Source of the DNA: Ricinus communis
Lineage: Eukaryota > Streptophyta > Magnoliopsida > Malpighiales > Euphorbiaceae
Length of the DNA: 64,000 nucleotides
NCBI RefSeq assembly: GCF_019578655.1
Contig: NC_063264.1
Coordinates: 12,627,213 to 12,691,212 of the forward strand
Direction: 5' to 3'
The position numbers and the translations under genes were made by a program. Under the pieces are notes generated by a model, which saw only the letters and a list, made by a program, of their open reading frames with translations, did not search any database and was not told the DNA's origin. Below are positions 36,296 to 46,765 of this stretch, one piece after another. Every line of letters begins with the position of its first letter. Positions within the stretch are counted from its first letter, which is position 1.

Positions 36296-39036
36296 CATTT
36301 GCTAGCACAATAATTATACGTTTGCTGGTATGAGTCTTGATTGGTCTGTAAAGTTCTTGTACGAACCCAAAACTTGATCTTCGATAAGGTAGAAAATGGA
36401 AATAATATGCTCACTTACCTCAAGTATTTAGTTGTGTGCAGTCTCTTTAGTGCGAAAGCCCTCATTCCATAAGAAGAAGAAACTAGAAGCTAAATATGAA
36501 TAAATAAATAAAGAATGATGAATAAATTAAACTCCAATCATGGACCATATAGGAGTTAACTGGTCAACAACTCTAGTAGTTTTAGATTTTATGAGCCAGC
36601 TTTACGAAACTAAGAGGAAATTAGTGTGGGCCTATGTAATAATACTTCGATCCAGATTACTTCATTATATGCATTCCAAACATCAAATTGCTCGCATTCC
36701 CGTTACACTTGGATTAATTAAAAACAATAGGATTTCTCCCAATGGTGCAAATACTGAATCAGAATATTTGGGCGTACCTCGATACTTGGTATTCAATCTT
36801 TCCTCCAAAACATTCCTCTATGATTATTTAGAGAATGACATCAATACTCGATCAACCGATTTTCTTTCTTCACATTTGTCCAAGCATTGGATCGGTGCCT
36901 ATTATTGCCGCTTCCATATACTTTAACTCAATACTCGTGTTTATGCTCGCCAAATAAAACCAAACCGTCATACTAAACATAGAATATAAAGGGACAAATA
37001 AAAGAAATGAAGAAATGAGAACATAGGTAGGATGTCAGATCCAATAACAAAAGAAATTGCAAGTTCTTTATTCTCTTCCATACGACTAAGTGTAAGGATC
37101 ATCAAGTCCTGCTTGGATTAATTGAATTAACATGATTTCTCTAGCGCATGGATATGTGTCTCGTGGATCATCAAGTCACGCTACAATGCCACTGATAAGC
37201 TTGTCAATTACGTTCATATGACTCCTGAATAAAAATAAAGGCAAATATGCATGGGCATACCTTATAATATTCCGGCCTAATATGCTTCGTTATATGCCTC
37301 CCAAGCATTAAAACGCATGCATTCGCACTTGTATTAATCGAAAGCAATATGATTTTTGTCTTACGTGCGTGGATTTGCATCCTGTGATGCTTGATCATCA
37401 AATCACGCCCCAATGCCATCAGTCAAGCTTGTCAATTGCGTTCCCATGATTCCTCAACAAAAATAAGGGGAAATTCGAGTGAGCGAACCAATTAACACTT
37501 AAACCTGATCTACTCCATTATATGCCTCCCAAACATCAAAACACACTCATTCTTAATTGGGTTAATAGAAAGCAAAGTGATTTCTCCTTTATGTGGGTGG
37601 ATTTCTATCTCGTCCTGCTTGATCATCAAACTAAGCCCTAATGCCACGGATCAAGCATGTCAATTCCACTCCTAAGAGTCCTTATGCTAGTCCTTGTGTC
37701 ATCAAGAGTCCTCGTGCCTTGAGGAACAAGGAATGATGGAGATCCAATGGTGCAAATCCTAAATCGAAATATTTGGGCACGTCTTGATTCTCAACGTTCC
37801 CTCTTTCCTCCAAAAGATTCAATTGATATCATTCAAAGAATGATATCAATACTCGATCAACTAATTTTCTTTCTTCACATTTGTCCAAGCATTGGATAGG
37901 TGCCTATGATTTCTACTTCTGCGCGCTTTAAGTCAACACTTGTGTTTATGCTCCCAAAATGAATTCAAATCATCATGCTAGACAGAAATTAGAAAGAGAG
38001 ACAAAAGAAATAAACAAAATGAAATATAGGTACACTTTTTTATCAGAAAGAAATCACAAATTTGTTGTTCTTTTCCATATGGCTAAGCGTAAGGATCAAA
38101 TCAGATTGATTTAAACAAAAGGGTAGACAAAGAATACAAAACAAAGGAAGGACATGAGCGATAAGTCTAAGTTCGCTAGCACGAGTTGATAAGTCCATAA
38201 GGTTCTTGAAAGAACCCATAACTTGATTTCCCGCAAGGCAGAAAGCTGAAATAATATGCTCACTAGCCTCATTATTCGGTTTCATGTAGTTTTTATAGTG
38301 CAAAAGCCATTATTCTATAAGAAGAAGAAACTAGAAGCTAAATATGAAAAAATAAATAAAGAAAGATGAATAAACTAAAGTCAAATCAAGAACTAGATAG
38401 GAGTTTACTGGCCAACAACTCTCATAGTTTTAAATTTCATTAGCCAGCTTAACAAAAATAAGAGAAAATTCTTGTTAGCATACCTAATAACAACACTCTA
38501 GCCCAAATTACTTCATTCTTTGAGTCCTAAACATCAAATTATATGCATTCTCACATGAATTAATAAAAAATAACATGATTTCTCCATCATGCATGTGATT
38601 TGTGTCCCGTTCTGCTTGATTATCAAGTCATGCTACAATGTCATCAACGAAGCTTGTCAATTACATTCCCATGACTCCTTAACGAAAATAAGGAATAATC
38701 CATGTGGGCAATACCTAATAATACTCTGGCCCAATTTGCTTCATTATATGCCTCTAAAGCATCAAAATGTATTCTCGCTTGTATTAATCAAAAGCAATAT
38801 GATTTCTCCCTTATGCACTGGATTTGCATCTCATGCTAGTTGATAATCAACTCATGCCCCAATGCCACCGGTCAATCTTGTCAATTGGGTTCCCATGATT
38901 CCTTAATGAAAATAAGGGAAATTTCTAGTGGGCATACCAAATAACACTCCAACAATTGTGGGCCTACCTAATAACGCTCAAACTCTAATTACTTTATTAT
39001 ATGCGTCCCAAACATCAAAAGGCTCCATTATTGCTT
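36296..39036 (-). repeat. Satellite block S7 (- orientation), ending at the Athila junction
   Basis: It begins at the third orientation switch, which has the same sequence (TTTGCTAGC..AATA..TACGTTTG) as the first switch near 15,640. Its course, including the variant ATCATGGACCA, the CATTACACTTGGATT insertion and the truncated subrepeat AACACTC-AACAATTGTGGGCC, follows 15,646-18,230 closely, apart from a deletion near 37,098. It stops within TCCATTATTGCTTC at about 39,036, where truncated Athila gag begins directly. Confidence 0.85.
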
Positions 39037-40519
39037 CATGCAAGTGCAGACATTCTATAGTGGCATGAATACAGCCACTAGACAAATGGTAGATGCAGCT
39101 GTAGGGGGAGCTATCAATAGCAAAACACCTGAGCAAGCCCAGGATTTGATAGAAGAAATGGCCACCAACACTTATCAGTGGCAAACTCCACGGGCTAGAG
39201 GTCCAAAGCCCGTTGTATATCGGGCTGAGGCAGATCCTACAGCAGCTTTGGTGGTACAAGTAGAGCTACTTTCCAAAAAGATAGAACAACTTCAGATGCC
39301 GGTCCAAGCAGTTCAGCCCGGATGTGAATTCTGTGGTGGACCGCATTACAGTGCCAATTGTAAAGCGGGAGGTATGTTTGCATCTTCTATGCCTACTAAT
39401 GTTTCTAATGTTTAGCATGTTGATTATGTAGGTAGGCAGCAGAATAATCCCTACAGCAATACATACAAACCAGGGTAGAGGAATCATCCTAATTTTGGAT
39501 GGAGGAATTCTAATAACCAAGGTCCACCAGGATATCAGAGGTTGCATCCGCAGCAACCTATGCATTATGTTCCCTATCAACCAGAAGGTAGTCAAGAGAA
39601 GAAACCTAACTTAGAAGAGTTGATGACGAAGTTCATTACAACTTCGGGGAATAGATTTCAACAAACAAACACTGCCATTCAGAATCAACAAGCTTCAATT
39701 CAGAACTTAGAAACTCAAATTGGGCAGTTGTCTAGGTTGATGGCTGAGAGGCAGCCATGCACGCTTCCATGTAACACAAAATCTAATCCAAGGGAGCATG
39801 CCAAAGCAATTACTTTGAGATCAGGTAAGGAACTTCCTAGTCCATCTAAGCCTTTCACTAATGATGATTCTGATGTGCAGGTGGATGAGTCGAAAAAGAA
39901 AGATAAGCCGGAGGAGAAAGAAAAGGGAGCAATTGAAGAGAAGGAGGATTTGAAGAAGATTTCCTCAAGGCCATACCAACCTCCCATTCCATATCCTGCA
40001 AAACTCAAGCAGGATAAAGTTGATCAGTAATTCAGTAAATTTTTAGATCTTTTTAAACAATTGTGGATTAACTTGCCTTTTATTGAAGCTATTTCGCAGA
40101 TGCCAAAGTATGCAAAGTTTTTAAAAGAAATTCTAAGCAACAAGAGGAAGTTAGAGGATTTGGGATTGGTGACCTTGAATGCAGAATGCTCAGCAGTGTT
40201 TCAGAGCAAGATTCCAGTCAAACGATGCGATCCAGGGAGTTTTACTATACCTTGTTTGATTGAGGATAAATTAAAATTGCTAGCATTAGCTGATTTGGGA
40301 GCTAGCATCAATTTGATGCCTAGTTCATTGTTTGAGGAGTTAGGACTAAGCACTTCTAATCTAACTCCTACCAGGATGAGTATACAATTAGCAAACATAA
40401 CTGTTAAGTACCCGAAAGGAATTATAGAGGATGTGCTAGTTAAAGTTAATAAATTTATATCTCCTGTGGATTTTTTATCATGGATATGAATGGCGAGAGT
40501 GATGTCCCATTGATCCTAG
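39037..40519 (+). pseudogene. Athila gag (C-terminal half) and protease start, outer element
   Basis: Gag forms the particle that packages element RNA. The reading starts mid-gag: TRQMVDAAVGGAINSKTPEQ, then EEMATNTYQW, a zinc-finger-like CEFCGGPHYSANC near 39,330-39,365, a linker rich in Q/P, LEELMTKFITT with FQQTNTAIQNQQASIQNLET (coiled-coil-like, 39,640-39,730), REHAKAITLRSGK and a charged tail. The protease portion has LWINLPFIEAI, ADLGASINLMPSSLFEELGL (40,285-40,345) and VKVNKF. In-frame stops near 39,415, 39,478 and 40,030, and a frame shift in the T-run near 40,472-40,476, show decay. The active-site triad reads D-L-G-A, which I believe is usual in Athila proteases. The gene is cut at 40,519 by element 2. 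Confidence 0.85.
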
Positions 40520-40524
40520 GTAGA
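40520..40524 (+). repeat. Target-site duplication of element 2, left copy (GTAGA)
   Basis: GTAGA directly precedes the TGATGAGC start of the LTR; the same five bases follow the other LTR at 46,761-46,765. The interrupted protease reading resumes on the far side in the matching place. Confidence 0.9.
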
Positions 40525-42036
40525 TGATGAGCATAGTTTTACACATATTTGCTTGCATATTATTGCGTATGCTCTTAGCAATTATTGTGCTTTTATTCCC
40601 AGATCAACCGTGTTTTATGTTCTTTTGCATTTCAGGAACATTTATAGGACCATCATCGGTGTTTAAGCAATTATAGATCAATACGTGCAGAAACGGACAA
40701 GAATTCATCAAGATCGGACAAGAGCCCGCGTTGCACACATTGAGCACGGCCTGAGTCAAGGCCGTCGCGACCATCACGGCCTAGACTCTAGCCGACCAAC
40801 CATCAAAACTTGGTCTTCAAAACAATAGTTTGGGCACGGTTTAGAGCCACCACGCTTGACGCCCATGGTGGATAACACGGGGAGCAACACGGCCCGTGGT
40901 AGCCAACACGGGGAAAAACACGGCCGTGGTGAAACCCTACTTAGTGAGATCCACAGTTTCAGCACGGCATGGACTCCACCGTGTTACCAAAGACGGCCGT
41001 CGAAGTTAAATATATAAGAAAAATTCATTTTTCTTAGAGAGGAGGGGGAAAAAGAGTGACATTGAGCCCTAGTGGCTAGTTCAGTTTCTGCACAATACTG
41101 AGTGCGAGAGAGAGTTGCAGTGAGTAAGAATCCCGGAATCGTAAGATTCCGAGTGCAAAACAGTAGTGGAGCAATTCAAGAGGCAGTTTGGGAGATTAAT
41201 CAAAGTGTAGATCCAGATTTGGAGCTGTTCATCCAATTCGAGAGAAAAGGGTGTACATGTTTTATTTTCATTATTCTTTCATTGTAATTGATTTCCTAGA
41301 TTGTTTTAAACATGAACATGTTTAGCTAGACTGATTTAATCCATTGGGATTTCTTTACTATGTTGGCTTGATATTATATTGTTTGAGTTGGTTTTGTATT
41401 CTTCTTGTTTTCAGTATTAATAAAATAATGCATTATTCATGAGACGTTGTGAATTGTGATGTTTAGATTGCTTTATGAGATTGAGAAATCCGTTTGGCAA
41501 TTGAAACTTTGAATAACAAGAACTGGTTAATAATCGCTTAGAGATAAGGATAATTAACTAGCCGGATTAAGAATTAATAAAGCTTAATAGAGGCGGATTA
41601 AAGCTTAATGCTAATTTAAAAATCAATCGTTAGGAAGAGATTCCAACTTTAGGTTATTAGGTTTAGGAATTCGGTTATCTCGAGAGAGAAACCGAATTCA
41701 GTTAAGAATTCGTCCACGGGTAGCATAATTAGACTCACTGATCCTTTATCTTTTGTTCGGATGCCAACTAGTTTAGATTCCCTTTGGGTTTGTCTTCTTG
41801 TCTTGATTATTTCACTTATCAATTACTCCTACATCTCCCTTAGAACTTAGCTCGTAGTTAATAGTTAGTTTAGAATTTATTCATCATCCATTTTAGGTTA
41901 ATATAACAAAGAACAAAGAAGTAACTCTGGGCTTTCGCTTTCCCGAGGAATACGACCTTGATACTCGCCATTAGTGCTAGACTGCATCGATAGGTACACT
42001 GCCTTAGATTGTAGCTAACACGAGTAGCACACATCA
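40525..42036 (+). repeat. 5' LTR of element 2
   Basis: TGATGAGCATAG to AGCACACATCA. The U3 part (about 40,730-41,000) is crowded with CACGGC/GCCGTG palindromes. A TATA box (TATATAAG, 41,011-41,018) sits about 490 bp from the start. It differs from the 3' LTR mostly by indels in the palindromic stretch. Confidence 0.92.
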
Positions 42037-42042
42037 AGTTTT

Positions 42043-42060
42043 TGGTGCCGTTGCCGGGGA
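42043..42060 (+). promoter_or_regulatory. Primer-binding site, tRNA-Asp type (element 2)
   Basis: TGGTGCCGTTGCCGGGGA matches the complement of the plant tRNA-Asp 3' end (TGGCGCCGTTGCCGGGGA) with one C-to-T change. It lies six bases (AGTTTT) after the LTR, the same spacing as in elements 3 and 4. Confidence 0.9.
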
Positions 42061-42099
42061 TCTATATGAAAACTAGAGTGAAATTTGCTATTTGTTAAT

Positions 42100-42210
42100 T
42101 TAGCCATTTTTTTTTCTTTCTTATTATTTTATGATTTTTATTTTTTATTTTTTATTTTTTTTATTTTTTTGTTTATTTATTTTATTTTATTTGTTCAAGT
42201 TTATGATTCA
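42100..42210 (+). other. T-rich leader between primer site and gag (element 2)
   Basis: About 110 bases almost wholly T and A with T-runs (TTTTTATTTTTT repeated). The same kind of tract occurs at the same place in element 3 (57,195-57,290, as A-rich on the plus strand) and element 4 (61,940-62,030). Confidence 0.7.
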
Positions 42211-42234
42211 GATAGTGAATGATAAGGAGGTTCA

Positions 42235-42838
42235 ATGCTAAACTCAAACTCTTTGTGTGACGCATTGGAAAATGGGATTACGAACCAAAAGAGTGCTAAG
42301 AATTGGGATACCCGTGCATCTTTAGAAGCTCGAGTGGATCGTTTTGCAGGGCTACCGATCAACTCTCTTCTCCTATCCTTTCATCTCAAGTCTTTTGTGA
42401 ATTTTGTTGTGGTTTACATGTGTGTAATGATTGTCCATTGTATAGTAATGTTGCTCATTGTTCTTATAACTGTGAACAGGTGAATTATACGGGAAGTTGG
42501 CCAAGTGACTCGTATGGAAGTACCTATAATCAAGAGTGGAGTACTCATTCACCCTATGGATGGAGCTTAGATGGCCCGAACCACCGGAATCTCGGCAACC
42601 ACATCGGCCTACTCTTGCACCTTCAACTCAAGATGAAGAGTTAGTGTCGGAGGCGATGATGAGGTTCATTACAAGTCTTGATGATAGATTCCAACAAACG
42701 GAGAGGATACTTGAAGATCAACAAGCCTCGATTAACAACATAGAGCATCAAGTAGGCTTAATCTTTAAGTTACTAGCTGAAGAGCAATCGAGAACTCTAT
42801 CAAAAGCTACTCGAATCCGAGGGAACATTTGAGCGCCG
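42235..42838 (+). pseudogene. Remnant gag of element 2
   Basis: The first segment keeps SLEARVDRFAG, then in a second frame CEFCCGLHVCNDC (about 42,390-42,430), which corresponds to the Athila zinc-finger-like motif CEFCGGPHYSANC in altered form. The third frame has MMRFITSLDDRFQQTER and EDQQASINNIEHQVG (42,655-42,760), the conserved coiled-coil-like segment of Athila Gag. Then ATRIRGNI appears where relatives have NPREH, TLRSG. Three frames are needed to read it, so it is decayed. The whole Gag N-terminal half (capsid fold) is absent. Confidence 0.75.
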
Positions 42839-43480
42839 TCACTTTGCGTTCGGTGAGAATTTTCCTGGTTTATCTACTATGTTTGATGATGATGCTTCAT
42901 GCGGACGATTTCTTGAACATGGAGATGGAACCGGGGAAAGGAAGAGGCGAACATAATTCCTCCGAAAGACTATCAACAGGAATGTGATTGATGATGCTGA
43001 GTTGCAGTTAGAGGAATTGTTGGTAGATTTTCCACAAGTCCCTTCGATGATGGAAGATGAGCACGAGTTATCCAATGAAGAAGTCTTGGAGGAGCTCGAG
43101 TTTCTTCTAGCAAGTGAACCAAGCCAGGGACTGAAGAAAACCATCAACACTCCTGAAGAAATGGCCCAACCATCGATCCTTCCAATTGTTGAAACTCTAG
43201 CTTTCAAATTGGAAGAGCCCCTAGAGCATCATGACTACGTCCAATTATACGAGGAGCGAGTCTTGCCCATCATATTGGCAGCTTGCTTGATAGTCGGGAA
43301 GAGGAAATTGACGATTATCCCTCTAAGCGGACACTTGAAGACATTTGCTTGGAAGAAGGATGGATGGTTGTCGATCACGCCCATTTGCCTTTCACCATGA
43401 GTCCAGCTAAGAAGACTCATCACATAAAAAAGAAGCGCTTTTGGGAGGCACCCCAAACTTTATCTTTAATCTTTAATATT
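42839..43480 (+). pseudogene. Element 2 residual ORF: pre-RT linker and C-terminal tail
   Basis: After a TLRS-like remnant, 42,984-43,400 reads MIDDAELQLEELLVDFPQ, ELSNEEVLEELEFLLASEP and YVQLYEERVLPIILAA. This parallels the outer element's ELSNEQVLEQLEHLLA..LPVIISAHL segment, which precedes RT. No protease lies between it and gag. In another frame (43,283-43,480) a short tail ends MSPAKKTHHIKKKRFWEAPQ; element 3 has a similar KKKRLREA motif at the same relative place. The product, if any, is unknown. It may be what remains after deletion of pro-RT-IN. Confidence 0.6.
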
Positions 43481-45238
43481 TTAACCTTTTGTTTTGAAAC
43501 ATTTTATTAGTTTTAGTTTTCATATTTTTAGTTTTAATTTTATTTCTTTATTTTATTATTTTTAGATTCTACCGTGGAGGCACTGAATTTCCACAACATC
43601 AGCCTCGATGGATGATCAGGGCAGTCCCCTAGATCTTTTTATTTTTCTGCATTTATTTACTTTATTTTTCATACATGTCATGCACTTGGATTGTATTGCC
43701 TTTGTTCTCTGAGTTGAGCATTCCATGCGGGGTATCCATAACATTTTACACTGAGGACAGTGTGTTCTTCAAGTGTGGGGTGCTTATGGATAAACCTTAA
43801 TCTCTCATATGGATTTTTAATATATCTGAAATTGCTATGGCTAGGTGTTGTGTATTTTTAGGGGATGTTAGGACACTGTGTTTTTATGCACTTGAGTATC
43901 CTATTTTTGAGCTGATTGATGACTTGATTTATAGAATTGTAGTTACTTTTCTTTGCTGTTCATTGTCCTTAGAAAACAATTTATGGTGTTTTACACATCA
44001 ACCCTGCCGGGTTAAACCGGTGTTATTTAATTGTTTTTTCGAATTGTTGAATTTTAACTTAGAACGTTGATAATATCATATGCATGTGTTTCTTAAGTAA
44101 TGATTCAATTAATGATGTTGCGAACCAACTGCACCTAATACCACACCTGAAAGTGAGATTTTGAGCCAGTTGAGCATTCATTATACTTATGCTCTTTATA
44201 TTTATTGTTTGAGTGTGCATTGTACTTAACTTTGCTTCTAGAACTTGCTTTGTAATACGTGTTGAAGTTACATGAATATTGTGAATACCATGAGATTATT
44301 TGGGCGATTTAGGATTCCCCACATTTGACTAAAAGCCTATCACCTTATGTTTCCATTAGTTAGCCAGTTTTTGAGCCTTAACCTTTTCTTCATAATCTAC
44401 ACCTATACACTTCAAATATACCATTCTTTACATTTATCTTTCCTTTACCCTTATGCTGGAATTTCTTTATGTGATATGTTCAACTTTATGTGGGATTAAA
44501 ATGCTAGTTGCTATGTTGGTAAATTCACTAAATCTTCTTAATATTTTAAATGCTCCCTTTGATCCAATTTGTATTTGATATTCTTTATGTTTATTCGAGT
44601 GGTATGCAGTGGTCGCTAATAAGCTGCTAGTTCATTTCTTTTGAAAAAAAAAAAAAAAGGAAGAAGAAGAAGAAAAAAAAAATATAATAAACAAATCTCT
44701 TTAATTATTTATCTTTTTATTGGATTTAGAGCATTTGCGAGCGTTATTCTATGAAGTAGGGATTTTAGTGAATGAGCATATACTATTGTTTATCGCACGA
44801 ATTCCAGGATTTTCATACTTCTATCCAAATCTCCGTACCTTTGCCCTAGCCCCATTACAACCTTGGTAAAGACCCTTTGATTCTGGTATTTACTTATTCA
44901 CAGTAGCGAAGATATGATTTATGAGCAAGCTTATGGTGAGCGGGTCTTGTGCATTTACTTTAAGGGATTTGTTATTCACCTAATATACACTTTGAGCGAC
45001 TTGAGTGATCCCTGTGAGGCATTGGTTCATGATGTTTATGTTGAGTTATCATTTAAGTTACTCATGCATTAATATTATTTCCATTCTTTGTTAATGATTG
45101 TAATTTGATTTATGATTGAGTAACCTTTGAGATGTGTTGAATACTCTCTGTTGTGGACTATGGGCATAAACTGAAAGGAATTGCTAACTGTAGTTTTATG
45201 GGTTGAGTTGTTAATTGCTTGAGGACAAGCAATAGCTT
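43481..45238 (+). other. 3' noncoding region of element 2
   Basis: 1.76 kb without coding signal. It holds an internal polypurine-like module (43,750-43,782), a pure purine tract (about 44,644-44,682, A-run then AAGAAG repeats), and a block CCCATTACAACCTTGGTAAAGACC (44,853 onward) that is recognisable in the outer element and element 3. All three elements keep these in the same order. Confidence 0.7.
43750..43782 (+). promoter_or_regulatory. Internal polypurine-like module (element 2)
   Basis: It has the form GAGGACA, 11 bases, AAGTGTGGGGT. The module directly before the 3' LTR has the same two blocks with the same 11-base spacing. It lies about 1.47 kb upstream of the 3' LTR. Confidence 0.65.
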
Positions 45239-45253
45239 AAGTGTGGGGTAATT
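45221..45253 (+). promoter_or_regulatory. 3' polypurine tract module of element 2
   Basis: GAGGACA, 11 bases, AAGTGTGGGGTAATT immediately before the 3' LTR, the position of the plus-strand primer. The same module precedes the 3' LTR of element 3 and of the outer element. Confidence 0.8.
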
Positions 45254-46760
45254 TGATGAGCATAGTTTTACACATATTTGCTTGCATATTATTGCGTATG
45301 TTCTTAGCAATTATTGTGCTTTTATTCCCAGATCACCCGTGTTTTATGTTCTTTTGCATTTCAGGAACATTTATAGGACCATCATCGGTGTTTAAGCAAT
45401 TATAGATCAATATGTGCGGAAACGGACGAGAATTCATCAAGATTGGACAAGAGCCCGCGTTGCACACATTGAGCACGGCCTAGACTCTGGCCGTGACCAC
45501 CATCAAAACTTGGTCTTCAAAATAATAGTTTGGGCACGGTTTCCGTAGCCACCACGGCACGGCCCGTGGTGGATAACACGGGGAGCAACACGGCCCGTGG
45601 TAGCCAACACGGGGAAAAACACGGCCGTGGTGAAACCCTACTTGGTGAGATCCACAGTTTCAGCACGGCATGGACTCCGGCCGTGCTGACCAGCACGGCC
45701 TTGACCACGGCCGTGCCGAGTTAAATATATAAGAAGAATTCATTTTTCTTAGAGTGGAGGGGGAAAAAGAGTGACATTGAGCCCTAGTGGCTAGTTCAGT
45801 TTCTGCACAATACTGAGTGCGAGAGAGAGTTGCAGTGAGTAAGAATCCCGGAATCATAAGATTCCGAGTGCAAAACAGTAGTGGAGCAATTCAAGAGGCA
45901 GTTTGGGAGATTAATCAAAGTGTAGATCCGGATTTGGAGCTCGCTCATCCAATTCGAGAGAAAAGGGTGTACATGTTTTATTTTCATTATTCTTTCATTG
46001 TAATTGATTTCCTAGATTGTTTTAAACATGAACATGTTTAGCTAGACTGATTTAATCCATTGGGATTTCTTAACTATGTTGGCTTGATATTATATTGTTG
46101 GATTGTATGAGTTGGTTTTGTATTCTTCTTATTTTCAGTATTAATAAAATAATGAATTATTCATTAGACGTTGTGAATTGTGATGTTTAGATTGCTTTAT
46201 GAGATTGAGAAATCCGTTTGGCAATTGGAACTTTGAATAACAAGAACTGGTTAATAATCGCTTAGAGATAAGGATAATTAACTAGCCGGATTAAGAATTA
46301 ACAAAGCTTAATAGAGGCGGATTAAAGCTTAATGCTAATTTAAGAATCAATCGTTAGGAAGAGATTCCAACTTTAGGTTATTAGGTTTAGGAATTCGGTT
46401 ATCTCGAGAGAGAAACCGAATTCAGTTAAGAATTCATCCACGGGTAGCATAATTAGACTCACTGATCCTTTATCTTTTGTTCGGATGCCAACTAGTTTAG
46501 ATTCCCTTTGGGTTTATCTTCTTGTCTTGATTATTTCACTTATCAATTACTCCTGCATCTCCCTTAGAACTTAGCTCGTAGTTAATAGTTAGTTTAGAAT
46601 TTATTCATCATCCATTTTAGGTTAATATAACAAAGAACAAAGAAGTAACTCTGGGCTTTCGCTTTCCCGAGGAATACGACCTTGATACTCGCCATTAGTG
46701 CTAGACTGCATCGATAGGTACACTGCCTTAGATTGTAGCTAACACGAGTAGCACACATCA
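45254..46760 (+). repeat. 3' LTR of element 2
   Basis: It starts TGATGAGCATAG and ends AGCACACATCA. TATATAAG lies at about 45,725-45,732. About ten CACGGC/GCCGTG motifs crowd 45,474-45,720, in better-preserved palindromic form than in the 5' LTR. The TSD GTAGA follows at 46,761. Confidence 0.92.
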
Positions 46761-46765
46761 GTAGA

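Larger units (their letters stand above)
40525..46760 (+). mobile_element. Element 2: non-autonomous Athila-type LTR element, nested
   Basis: It is a 6.24-kb complete insertion with two LTRs (1,512 and 1,507 bp), perfect 5-bp TSD, tRNA-Asp primer site, T-rich leader, remnant gag, no protease, RT, RNase H or integrase, a conserved 3' noncoding part and a polypurine-type tract. The 3.2-kb internal region retains Gag C-terminal motifs and then passes to a segment like the N-terminal linker before RT, followed by a short C-terminal piece. It must have moved with enzymes supplied in trans. The ~1.5-kb LTRs are easily aligned over their whole length, so the insertion is younger than the outer element. 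Confidence 0.88.

Noticed and set aside
15649..38843. Dozens of open frames of 60-130 codons in the satellite arms, on both strands
   Set aside because: They follow repeat units, overlap on both strands, are interrupted in sister units and show no domain. They are treated as chance frames; the most recurrent one is listed as a low-interest finding.
39038..40489. D-L-G-A in place of the D-T-G/S-G triad as an inactivating change in the Athila protease
   Set aside because: The same D-L-G-A-S is seen in elements 3 and 4, so it is a family feature and not a private mutation.
42235..43510. Element 2's internal frames as a host gene captured by a retroelement
   Set aside because: The motifs (RFQQTE..QQASI, LSNEEVLEELE..LPIILAA) match Athila Gag and the pre-RT linker of the outer element, so they are of element origin.
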